Shown here one piece after another: positions 1 to 9,198 of a DNA stretch of 64,000 nucleotides. The first letter of the stretch is position 1, and each line of letters begins with the position of its first letter. This DNA comes from Paraphysomonas bandaiensis (taxonomy: Eukaryota; Chrysophyceae), in assembly GCA_965644295.1 (NCBI GenBank), contig CBFFRP010000312.1:1-64000 (forward strand). The letters run 5' to 3'. Both the position numbers and the translations under genes were made by a program. The notes under the pieces are model-generated. The model ran no database searches. It saw nothing but the letters and a program-made list of their open reading frames with translations, and was not told the DNA's origin.

Positions 1-443
1 AATAGTGTGTGATAGTTATGTTCTGCATTATTATTCACTTCTACATTACAGTGTTCATCACTTCATATTCAAATATTCACAACGTTCATCTTACTATTAC
101 TACGCTTAAATCTGCATTCGGTTAGAAGATGCTTATAGTATAATATAACATATGTCTCCCATTCTAAGAACTAAGAGCCATTGATTAGGCGGCTTGGCTA
201 ACGCACCGTTGTACCAACACACTATGGCCACATTATGAATAACATAATAACATTACAATTATTATTGAGTTCAAGTCATCGGCTACCATATAATTAATTC
301 AGCTTCTCACGTCGCCATAACAACAGAATATCTGTCAAGCAGAGTTTACTAAAATAGCACAAACCCGATTGTTTGAACATATACCATAGATTTGAAAAGG
401 AAATTCACTTTCCATCACCAACTGAGCTACTGAAAGCAAAAGT
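1..443. other. AT-rich stretch without a recognised gene
   Basis: I see no convincing coding region, repeat or RNA gene here. A minus-strand match to a tRNA A-box lies around 410-425, just beyond the 3' end of the neighbouring gene, but no cloverleaf can be drawn around it. Confidence 0.5.
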
Positions 444-1784
444 CTAACGACGGCGAGCTGCACCAGACTTCGTAAATTTAACCTCAAGTTCAGCTGCTGT
501 ACACGATCCAGTCGGTGCTGAAGTCTGAACAACAGTAGGCGAAGCAGTTGGGGAACGGGTTGGTGCCGCTGTAGGGGAATGTGTAGGATTCGCAGTAGGT
601 GATGAAGTTGGCGAGGCAGTCGGAGAAGCAGTAGGAGAGGTAGTCGGAGAAACAGTTGGATGTAAGGTTGGGGCAGAAGTGTCAACAGCAGAGTTGAATC
701 TCACCAGACAAGTGTAATTATTGACAGCTTCTCTGGATTCACCGACAGTAATAGTATAGGCGGTTTCCTCAGCAGTGTGGACAGTCTGTTCGTCGACGCA
801 CTGGTCCTCTTGTGTAATGAAGCGACCACGGTTAACAGTGTTGTTGAATTGCCTCAGAGTAGTTGCATCGGTGAGAGAAACAGTACTAATGGCACCGTAC
901 AGACCCGGAGGATAGTCATACACATTCTGATAGTCGACCTCGATTTTTGTACTGGTCACAGGTTGAAAGGTAGCAGTCTCAAAGACCATTCTCTCTATGC
1001 AAATAATACTTAACGGGGTGTCAAAAACCATGAATGCGGTATCCTCAGGGGTCATAATTTGGAATATAGAAGGATCAGAAGATGAGTGCGGTATTAACAC
1101 CACCTGAATATGACGCACAAAAATAATTCGAATACGAACGTACAAAAACATGTCGAATCCTCCGTCGACTTTGTTTACATTGCTCTGAAGCTGGACGATA
1201 GCTGCCAGGTTGGAGCCGGGATGGGTACAAGAATTCTCGAAATCGCCATCACACCCAGTAGGGTACCACAAACGGACAGCGTTTTTGTTTCCAGGGGTTG
1301 CAATAGGTTCAGAATTATTTCTTGTCACATCCCCGGATGAAACTATAAAAAAATTACTAGACAAATTGTAGACTCCTTTCTCGACAATTAGCCACGAAAT
1401 CTGAACTTTATTTGAAAGGTATTGAGGGACATACCACTCCTTAGAGCAGTACGAGTCATTCGCCTGGACCAGTTTTACATCAAACTGCCACACATTTTCA
1501 CTGCTAACGTATTCAATATTTCTTAATCGAGATACTATGGGGAGACCCTCAGTATGTAAGCTGCCTCCAATATCGGGCAAACTGATAAATACAGTTACAT
1601 TCTCTTCCCAGTTATCATTCCGTGATTTAATAGTGGTCCATTCTCTATCATCAATATCAACGAAACCGACTTCCAGCCATTCATGGTCTAGTATTTGATT
1701 GGTGATAACATTCACAGGCTGTGCTTCGACGGCTGTGGATACTAACAGGGACAATAGAGCGATACACTGACAACGATAACTCAT
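444..1784 (-). CDS. Secreted protein with C-terminal Pro-Thr repeat tail
   Basis: Single-exon open frame of about 446 residues. I start at the ATG at 1784 because it opens directly into a signal peptide: a short basic start, a Leu/Val-rich core and an Ala-rich cleavage region near residue 22. The frame stays open 11 codons further upstream but without an ATG. The body (about 25-380) has several Asn-X-Ser/Thr sites and scattered Cys, as in an extracellular or vacuolar protein; I recognise no enzyme family. Residues about 385-425 are tandem S/A-P-T triplets (SPTASPTASPTSSPT and similar), a low-complexity stalk typical of secreted and cell-surface proteins of diatoms, brown algae and other stramenopiles. 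The tail ends with Arg-Arg-Arg. No GPI signal or C-terminal membrane helix is visible, so it is probably secreted or wall-bound. A short 3' intron cannot be excluded. Confidence 0.75.
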   Translation of the reverse strand: MSYRCQCIALLSLLVSTAVEAQPVNVITNQILDHEWLEVGFVDIDDREWTTIKSRNDNWEENVTVFISLPDIGGSLHTEGLPIVSRLRNIEYVSSENVWQFDVKLVQANDSYCSKEWYVPQYLSNKVQISWLIVEKGVYNLSSNFFIVSSGDVTRNNSEPIATPGNKNAVRLWYPTGCDGDFENSCTHPGSNLAAIVQLQSNVNKVDGGFDMFLYVRIRIIFVRHIQVVLIPHSSSDPSIFQIMTPEDTAFMVFDTPLSIICIERMVFETATFQPVTSTKIEVDYQNVYDYPPGLYGAISTVSLTDATTLRQFNNTVNRGRFITQEDQCVDEQTVHTAEETAYTITVGESREAVNNYTCLVRFNSAVDTSAPTLHPTVSPTTSPTASPTASPTSSPTANPTHSPTAAPTRSPTASPTVVQTSAPTGSCTAAELEVKFTKSGAARRR

Positions 1785-3098
1785 AATGGCAACTAACCCG
1801 AATATTATTAAAGGCAAGGTGCAAGGAAGTTGATAGTGACAGTAATAATCAAAGCGTTGGGAGTATAGTGCATATGATTATAGTGGCGGATTGCTGTCAA
1901 ATCAGCACTTGAATTTCGCCACATACGTACATGCGTATGTTATGTTCCATAAAAAATTCGTAATCCCAGGCTATATATGGCTACATACGGTCGTCAATGT
2001 GAAGTTCGTAGATATATATGGATCTTCAAGAGTTAAACTGAAAATAGGGTCAATGGTTGTATAGAAATAGTAGTGAAAAAATAGCAACCAGATATTCATG
2101 GATTTCACATACGTAATTCCGGGTTAAATACGATGATCATTCGTCGAAAATCGAATCTCCAATATTGACATACGCACACATACAGTCGCTCACAATGGTT
2201 ACGTACGAAGTATCTTTGATAATCAAAAATAAAACCAGGGGTTTTGAGGTCTATAAATAGGAATATCTATAGATATATACTCTGTATATACTGTCAGTGC
2301 GTCAAGTGGGATATTATGGAGGTGGAGAGTTCGAATAGTTGTCATTCTCACTGCCGTGTATGGGGAAGAGTGTGTGTTGAACAATTGCGTGAGGGAATAC
2401 CATACCTATATTAAAAATATGATCTTGCAGCATTGCATATGGCAGATGAGATGCAGGAGTGACGAGAACGATAGTTAGTTAGTGGTTAGATAATTCCCAG
2501 CAGATATATCTGAATCACACTCATCACTCTTGTGGCACTGGGTTCGGGTGTATGGATGTATGATGAGGGGCAATTTCGATATCGTGAGATTTATTTATGT
2601 TTGTGAATATTACTGTGAGCGAATACTTTAAAAATAGCCGAACAATATACAGACTCTATGGGTATGTATGGTGACACCTATATTCCTTGAGAATCAACAT
2701 GCAATTATTTGATTAAGCTTGTATATTAAGAATGGTGCATTAAGAATGTTGTATGATATAACTAATAAGTGGCTGGGATCTAGCAGGGCTTGGTAACGAT
2801 ATGTTAAATAGTATACTTCTATACTACAAGTACTATAGTAATAGATTTATACTTTCAACAATATACTGGCAATATGATATGAGTTACAATACGTTAGCAT
2901 ACAACACGTTACAATACAAATCATATACTGCATATATTAGGTCTTGTGGTACTGATGAAATTATTGATACTCCTACTGAGTTCAATTTTTTATCGATTCT
3001 ATTAAACTTAAATACGGCTCAACTGCCATTTTTAGTTTGTGTTAAAGTCTTATTAATAATAACCAGCATCAGATAAGTAGTTAGCTAATTTGGTCAAG
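1785..3098. other. Intergenic AT-rich region
   Basis: No supportable gene. An open frame of 91 codons at 2801-3076 is AT-driven and has no recognisable features. The region holds short palindromic AT stretches and a motif near 2783 (agcagggcttggtaac) that recurs in degraded form near 13325 and 16620, so old repeat material is probably present. Confidence 0.5.
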
Positions 3099-3430
3099 CT
3101 AGATCGACCGCTACCTGCAACTAACTAGCACAAATTCTCATATCCTACTATATATTGAAAGTCTTCTTATTAGCGATAGTAGCTAGATAGCTAAACGCTA
3201 AACGCTAGACAAACTAGTTAGACCTCTACCTGTAACTAATCAGTACACACTTTTTTTATCCTACTATTTAACGCTACGGAAGCTGCTTGTGCGTCGCCAC
3301 AAGCACCAAGATGCGACCACTTCCGCTCTGAGTTCTTAAGGTGAACATCCCGGATGCTTGACTTCAGCAGGCAGCCCAATACCCCGGTTACCCTTCATGT
3401 GGGCTCATCCCGGATGCCTGTTTTTTCGTC
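3099..3430 (-). repeat. Fragment of the 13-17 kb repeat family (element end, inverted)
   Basis: Positions 3150-3182 resemble the terminal inverted repeat seen at 13720 and 15917 (tatattgaaagtcttcttat). The adjoining 3205-3330 corresponds to the reverse complement of 15740-15850, just inside the right end of the element, including the shared block around agcaccaag-tgcgaccac. A 30-base block at about 3352-3382 (atgcttgacttcagcaggca, then gcccaatacc) also occurs at 16946-16976. A short segment at 3105-3145 looks like a second, partly duplicated copy of 3220-3265. Seen by eye; exact edges unknown. Confidence 0.6.
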
Positions 3431-3929
3431 AGGGCCCAAAGACGTCTACACAAGTGACACTTATTGGTGTCCCTTGTACCACAAAAGCATTCGGCTATGA
3501 GTGGGCAGAAGAATATCTGCTGACTATGTTTGCGGCTCACGTTAGTTTCCCAGAGAGAATCTCTCCGGTACTTATCCCTCCAGAACACCACGAAAAGGTG
3601 CGATGTATGTTGCATTGGTTCTACTTCACCTGCTATGACCTCATGCCTCTGTAATATATATCGTATGTATGTATGTGTGTGCAGTATGTAACATCGTGTC
3701 GTCATACTGTGAAAGTAGAAAGTAGAAAGAGAGGAAGAAATATTGTCCCAATCAATTGTGTAGAGATATAACGGATAGAAAATCACAAGACCATGACTTT
3801 ATAACAAAGTGAATAGATACATCAATGATTGCTTAGTGTTACACGTGCGGGACAAATTTAAAAGCAATATACGATTATAAGCAAGCACATACAGAACGAA
3901 ATATAAAAGTAACAGAGTATATAAGAAAG
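3431..3929. other. Intergenic, no gene recognised
   Basis: Open frames on both strands around 3358-3786 overlap the repeat fragment and show no family features. A short TATG run is present near 3663-3680. Nothing else supportable. Confidence 0.45.
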
Positions 3930-5786
3930 CTAACCGAAATGCAGAGGTGACATTGACTTGTTAGATGACTGATTTGATTGTAGAGGGCCCACATACGTTG
4001 GTGTGATACGTTTCATATGTGGCTTCCGTTTATTGGGGCGCAATATAGCTGCTGGAATACTACTCCCGAAGCTATTAGAGACAGAACTTGACTTATCGTC
4101 CCTTGTGAAGGCGAATCCTCTCGAAACACGCTGTAGCTTAGCAACTTTCATATCACCCATATTTTTAAATCTATCTACATTGCGTTTCCGTCCGACTTTA
4201 TCCTCTGCATCATCCGATTCAATGCTCGTTTCAGTACCAACAGATTCGCTTTGTGTGGAACACCTACTACTTTCGTTACTCCGTTCTTCACCTTTATCGG
4301 ATGACACTGGGACTGGAAGCGCGCACGCAGCTGGCTTTTCTGAGGGACTTATGGTCCCTAAACCAGTACCAGTTGATTCTAGAATATTGTTAGTGGTTGG
4401 CGCCCTCTCGTTGTCCCGCTCGTGACCCACTGGACATATCAAACGAACATCATTGTTGCTGTTGCTCGCAACCTTTTCCACACGAGAAACTTCAGTGGCA
4501 CAACACGTATTAACAGTTGCCAAGCCTTCTATCATAGAATCTGTAAATCCGAGAGATTCTAGAGACATTGACTTCGCATCTTCCATCACTTCCCTGGTAC
4601 CTGCTGCCACAGAAGGCAGGCCAATACCAGCGCACTCCTGAACAGTTGCCAAAGTGGTAGGTAGCACAACTTCCTTAGAAGCACCGACTGCAGAAAATTC
4701 ATCATCGCCAAGTATTGCCGCCATAGTGTCTGCACCCATTGAGTACTCGCCACCCCCCTGGGCAGGCTCATATGCACAGCTTGGGGGCGTATTGAGAGAA
4801 TTCACTCCACTGGGGGAAATGGAGTACTTGGCACGGGCTTTAACTGATACGGCGGCGGCTGCTACAGCTGCCGCATCGTCAACCACAGAAGACTTTGGTT
4901 GCAGAAAAAGAGGCATATTGTTTACCCACGAAGAACCTGTTGCACAACTTCCTCCCAGGCCCCCGAGAGTGCTAGAATTTGTCGACGCGAATGGGAGGGC
5001 AAGAGTAGCAGTACTTTGGCCAGAAGGAAGCAATGACTTTGGAGGTGACGAAGATGTCATCGCAATAGGAGGTTTCACGCAGTTGTCATGTAAAGGAGGC
5101 ACCGTTGATCGCTCACCTGAAATATTGCTCTTATCGCCACCAAGTACTTCTGCCATGTTACACATTGCACCCATCAAGCTATCTGAGAACACAATTGGTG
5201 ATGATGGGGCTATGGGAGACTCCATAGTAGATGCTTGTGGATGAATAGCTGATGTACCCGGATCAACAACTTGCGACTTCCCATCGTGTGCAGAAGTCGC
5301 ACATTCTGACACACTGTTGACGCCAGCAGATGTGATCACACGCTCACTATCATGGATAGTTTGTTTAGTGCTAGAAGCACTGGGAACAGTTTCTTTATTT
5401 GTTTCTACAGGGTGTGATGGTGATGTGGATTTGAGATGATAATAGAGTGCAACCATCGGAGTGGAATCCGCGGTCAAGGACTTTCCTGCAAGAACTGGAT
5501 GATTGCACAGTGAATTTCCCACAGTCAACGAAGAAAATGATGAGACATAGTCTGTGTTCGGTTTTCCATGCGAGTCTACAGAAAATATCTGAAGTCTCGT
5601 CGCAACGTCGTTCACTCCTTTCCATTTCTTGACAAGATAATTGACTACATTTCCCCAATTCTTCTTTGCCTTCAAAGTTAAATCAAGAGTGGGGGCATGA
5701 GAAGCACCCAATACTTCACTCTTACTTGCTGCATCCCAAGATATAAGACGCAGTTTAATGTTCTTGTACTTGGATATATCGGACAT
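3930..5786 (-). CDS. Cramped/TKI1-like domain protein, Ser-rich (putative chromatin or transcription factor)
   Basis: About 618 residues from the ATG at 5786. The frame is open for 18 more codons upstream but those have no ATG; a tiny first exon starting at 5844 is possible. Residues 1-120 resemble the domain shared by animal Cramped and plant TSL-kinase interacting protein 1: a strand ending LRLISWD, then a conserved helix (LDLTLKAKKNWGNVVNYL, followed by VKKW), a strand (LQIFSVD) and a closing hydrophobic strand (MVALYYHL). Two short motifs downstream, each a hydrophobic patch next to an acidic Gly-Asp pair (about 218-232 and 366-380), recall the short helix that follows this domain in the family. 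The rest is Ser/Thr-rich and disordered with a basic stretch near 535-560 that could be a nuclear localisation signal. No Myb/SANT domain is present, unlike Cramped. The family match is moderate; otherwise this is a protein of unknown function. Confidence 0.6.
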   Translation of the reverse strand: MSDISKYKNIKLRLISWDAASKSEVLGASHAPTLDLTLKAKKNWGNVVNYLVKKWKGVNDVATRLQIFSVDSHGKPNTDYVSSFSSLTVGNSLCNHPVLAGKSLTADSTPMVALYYHLKSTSPSHPVETNKETVPSASSTKQTIHDSERVITSAGVNSVSECATSAHDGKSQVVDPGTSAIHPQASTMESPIAPSSPIVFSDSLMGAMCNMAEVLGGDKSNISGERSTVPPLHDNCVKPPIAMTSSSPPKSLLPSGQSTATLALPFASTNSSTLGGLGGSCATGSSWVNNMPLFLQPKSSVVDDAAAVAAAAVSVKARAKYSISPSGVNSLNTPPSCAYEPAQGGGEYSMGADTMAAILGDDEFSAVGASKEVVLPTTLATVQECAGIGLPSVAAGTREVMEDAKSMSLESLGFTDSMIEGLATVNTCCATEVSRVEKVASNSNNDVRLICPVGHERDNERAPTTNNILESTGTGLGTISPSEKPAACALPVPVSSDKGEERSNESSRCSTQSESVGTETSIESDDAEDKVGRKRNVDRFKNMGDMKVAKLQRVSRGFAFTRDDKSSSVSNSFGSSIPAAILRPNKRKPHMKRITPTYVGPLQSNQSSNKSMSPLHFG

Positions 5787-6431
5787 GACGATTACTAGTA
5801 ATGTCACAACAATAACGATATCAGTCTCTGTTAGCCCCACTCATATACGTATAATCCAGTCGAGGTTTCTATTCGATCGAATTATCAGTTTAAATTGTTT
5901 GTGTATACGAAGAAATAACAGCAATGAGTAACTCACACAGCTATCTAACCCTTTAGCTGAGTGATACAACCACTCACTCCATACATATATATATATATAT
6001 GACTCTCTACAGGAGCTCAGCTGTTCATATCAATCGAATATCGCCACTTTGTACTTCATTTAAAGTTTCAAATAAAATGGCATTATATCTTTGAAAGACG
6101 CCGAAAATTCAGTTTGGTTGTAATATGTCAACAATTCCAGGGCTGTTGAAGTGTTGAAATCTGCTAAATTTCGTAACATTTTACATCACAATTTTCTAAA
6201 ATATAGATAAAATATTGGGATATTTGCTAATCTTATCTCCTATACAACTTCGAATGACTTGATTGGACATGGATTGTGTGAATGTGTGGCTTACTCATCA
6301 GCAGTCTAGTACAGGATTTTTCATAATAAAATGCATAAAGTGTTTGTTGATGTGGGGTGAATTACCATAATATGGCCTATTGAGGACCTGTTTCATAAAT
6401 ACATTCTTTTTGACGCCTCTTTCTGGAAATC
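5787..6431. other. Divergent intergenic region
   Basis: Lies between the starts of the cramped/TKI1-like gene (-) and the LARP gene (+), so it probably carries both promoters. It is AT-rich with a TA dinucleotide run near 5985-6000. No gene seen. Confidence 0.5.
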
Positions 6432-7245
6432 ATGAGCCAATGGAAACTAGTTGAAGCTGAACCTCTTGGAGGACAGAATAATAGTCAGGGTGGGGTGCAG
6501 CATAGATATGGGGGGGGTATGGAATATATATCATATTGTGTGTGTATAATGTAATATATGATACAGGAAATAATCACCAAAGCCAAAATCGTCATCGCCG
6601 CAACAGTAGAGGTGATGGAGATCATAGACGGCGAGGTGGTGGAGGCAGACGTGGCCATAACAACCGTGACCGCATGTATGTTGCGGACACTCCTGAGACC
6701 CGTCAATACTACGCACAAATGGCGGTTCAGATAATGTATGTAAACTACTTGTTATATATATATATCTAAATAAATTTATATTGTTTTAGCGAATACTTTT
6801 TTTCTCCGGATAGCTTGTGCGCCGATATGACTATTCGCTCCTACATGGACGAGGAGGGGTATGTCCCCATCGCTTTCGTTTGTAACTTCCCCGATGTCTT
6901 AGCTGTCGGGGCATATTATGAAGATATTATTTCTGCGCTCTGCCAGTCGAGCATGTTCGAAATTGATTTGGAGAATGAAACGATGCGTGTCCCAGATTAC
7001 CGTAAGGTGATTCAATGATTACCAAATCACTGTTGATGATGTAATCAATTTTGTAGTGGCTCATGCCCAATGGCAACGGAGGATTCGGCCTCCCTCGTTA
7101 TGTAAAACAACAACCGCATGCGGGTGAAGTGGAATCTACGGCTGAGGGTGCAGTACAGCAGACTCAGGAGCCGATTGTGAATCGCGAAAGGTCCCACAGC
7201 AAGGAGCTCTCCGCCACCGCGTCTGTGTACACTCCCCAGAAGTAA
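6432..7245 (+). CDS. Small La-related protein (LARP1/4-type La motif)
   Basis: Four exons, 6432-6516, 6567-6735, 6790-7006 and 7057-7245, joined by introns of 50, 54 and 50 bp; all joins keep frame and give 219 residues. Residues 30-60 are an Arg/Gly-rich low-complexity segment likely to bind RNA. Residues about 75-160 are a La motif: the second splice rebuilds QIIEYFFSPDSL, followed by DEEGYVPIAFVCNFPDV, the winged-helix signature of LARPs that bind 3' or poly(A)/5'TOP RNA. After the third splice comes WLMPNG, then a Ser/Thr/Gln-rich tail. There is no room for the DM15 repeats of LARP1 or an adjacent RRM, so this is a minimal La-motif protein. The reading frame breaks at each intron, which is strong evidence for the splicing. 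Role inferred: mRNA stability or translation, in the cytoplasm. Confidence 0.85.
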
Positions 7246-7693
7246 ACGGCTCATATATCAGCAGAACTTGAATCAATAATTGGACAATATGGATAAGATG
7301 GAATTGTGATTAGTGAAAATTGGTCTGATGCAGTTTGTATGTTAAAAGAGAGTGGGATATGTGGAGCTATGAGTAGCAACGCTCATAGCCACAATCTCTG
7401 GCCTTATCAATATGCATCTTAAAATTATAGCGAAATATATCAGTGGTGGCCTAAACGCCTGTAGTTTTATTATATCATATCTGAAGTTTAGAATCATAGT
7501 CGTCAATCATTTCGTTTATCAAAAAGAACAGTATTAAATGAGGAAGAATCGAGTATACCAGAAGTTATTTCTTTTCAGCAGAATTGCTTAGGACAATTTT
7601 TACCATTTGACTATAACGAGAAATATTATTCATCCTACTCAAATTCACTGAGTTATTAAGTCACCCGTTTTGGTGTGTCAAGTATAATACTGA
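7246..7693. other. AT-rich spacer, probably degraded hAT element interior
   Basis: No open frame of note. It lies directly upstream of an hAT C-terminal relic in the same orientation, so part of it may be decayed transposase sequence, but I cannot align it by eye. Confidence 0.4.
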
Positions 7694-7999
7694 TTACTGA
7701 TTCTTCAATCAGCTCAAAAACTTAAGAAGCGGAAAGTTGAAATATCTAAGTACAGGTGCACGAGTCATGTAGTATGTGCTTCCAATACGTGTGAACGCCT
7801 GTTCAGCGCAGCAAAACTGATTATATCAGTATTGCGCAAACGTATGCATCCTACTACACTTAATATGCTGTTGTTTCTGAAAGCTAACCGACAGTTGTGG
7901 CCGGATGCAAGCATATTTCAATCAATATTGAATGAATATGGTGATGATGATGTCACCGATGATTGCTCAGAGGATGAGTATGAGAAAACTTTTAATTAG
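7694..7999 (+). pseudogene. hAT-family transposase, C-terminal dimerisation domain relic
   Basis: An open stretch without a start codon, closed by a stop at 7999, encodes the hAT C-terminal dimerisation signature: a conserved Ser/Thr-Asn-x-Cys-Glu-Arg-Leu-Phe-Ser-Ala core (NTCERLFSAAKLI), a basic turn (RKRMHP), the Leu-rich helix (MLLFLKANRQLW) and an acidic tail. Nothing of the catalytic N-terminal parts is recognisable upstream, so this is a 3' fragment of a dead element. It sits about 220 bp before a hAT-like terminal sequence at 8180-8216, in the position expected for the element's right end. Confidence 0.85.
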
Positions 8000-8104
8000 T
8001 TAAGAGTAGTGGGTTTGATTATCAAGTGACCTTAGACCTTATAATATGGCAAGTACTAAAAATGAAAACTACGGATGTGTTTACTTACTGATTAGTCATA
8101 CTAA

Positions 8105-8216
8105 TATATTGCAATATATTGCAATAGTATTGTAGGGCCGGTTTAAAAAATCCATCAATACTATTGATGGAACACTACGTAACAATAGTATTGCAATATA
8201 TTGTTCCCTATCCCTG
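8105..8216 (+). repeat. Probable right end of the hAT element (terminal inverted repeat)
   Basis: Read on the minus strand from 8216, the sequence begins CAGGGATAGGGAACAATATA, matching the CAGGG-type ends of hAT elements. Inside it is a palindromic pair built on caatactattg/caatagtattg (8128-8190). Part of this palindromic block recurs near 52376-52425. The base run following the end, ctttacac, would be the 8-bp target duplication; I did not find its partner upstream, so the left end is missing or diverged. Confidence 0.6.
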
Positions 8217-9198
8217 CTTTACACTCTATTGTCTATTGTGAGATTACAAATTTCAAATTACAAACGTATAGTATCATGTACCATTCACCATTCAAATTTA
8301 TGTTGTCTCAACGTCTAAACTACTAATCATTTCCATAGAATCTTAGATATCACGATTTGATACAGTCAATCTGTTTCAGTTTCACTACTATGATTACTAT
8401 CAAGACATTAACTACTTCTGTATTATTCCATTAAAAGTCTTAATTCTAATACCTTTGAACTACAGCTCAAACAGCAAAACTCAACAAAATGAATATCATT
8501 GACATGTTAAAACTCATGTTAGCTAGTTCTTAGCGCAGGTTTGTCACAGACTGTGACAAGCCGTACAACGTATTATACCCCACGATAGTTTCATTTCAAG
8601 TGGGCTTAATCTTCTCACCCACACTAGATTAGTAGTTTGATGCAGAGATACTCATTAACATCTGTTATACTTCTATCGTCAGAGCTAATATTTCATTGAA
8701 ATGTATTGCTGCTTATAGAAGTAGAACACTAACATTTATGAAATGATATTATTGTAGAAGTGAGACTTTGTATAATGAAGGAGCTCTAATGGCTACACAA
8801 GTACAGCGTACAACGTAACAGCTGTGTCACCAGTCATCCCAAGTGATTAGTGGATTGTCGTTCTGGGAAGAGATCTAGAGATATGCATATCTAGATATCT
8901 AGCTGTGGTGGAGTGGGAGTCTCATTCCACTACCAAAAAAACACATTCATTTTTTTTTGGATATGGAGTTTTGCCTCCTTTATTGGGATAAACCCCGTTA
9001 CTCATGACAAAGACGAGTGGCTGCAGTGTATCGTGTGACACGAAGTGAAGTGAATGATATTCGTGTGGTTCAAAAGTCCCACCATATGTTTCGAGTTCCA
9101 GTCATAATGATAGAACCATACCATCATATCATTCACTGGTACAGTTGCTGTACCTCGAATTAATGTTAGAGGAGTAATGAAGTGAGTGGGCTGGTGAG
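8217..9198. other. Intergenic region upstream of exportin-T
   Basis: AT-rich, no supportable gene. Contains a short palindrome near 8872-8900 (agatctagagatatgcatat and continuation). The last 200 bp are presumably the exportin-T promoter and 5' leader. Confidence 0.45.

Noticed and set aside
400-430. Possible tRNA gene on the minus strand (tagctcagttgg A-box match)
   Set aside because: The D-stem does not pair and no proper B-box or acceptor stem could be drawn.
2801-3076. 91-codon frame
   Set aside because: AT-rich, no start context or domain; length expected by chance in such DNA.
4654-5244. 196-codon plus-strand frame
   Set aside because: Antisense to the cramped/TKI1-like gene, whose Ser/Pro-rich codon use opens the opposite strand; no domain features.
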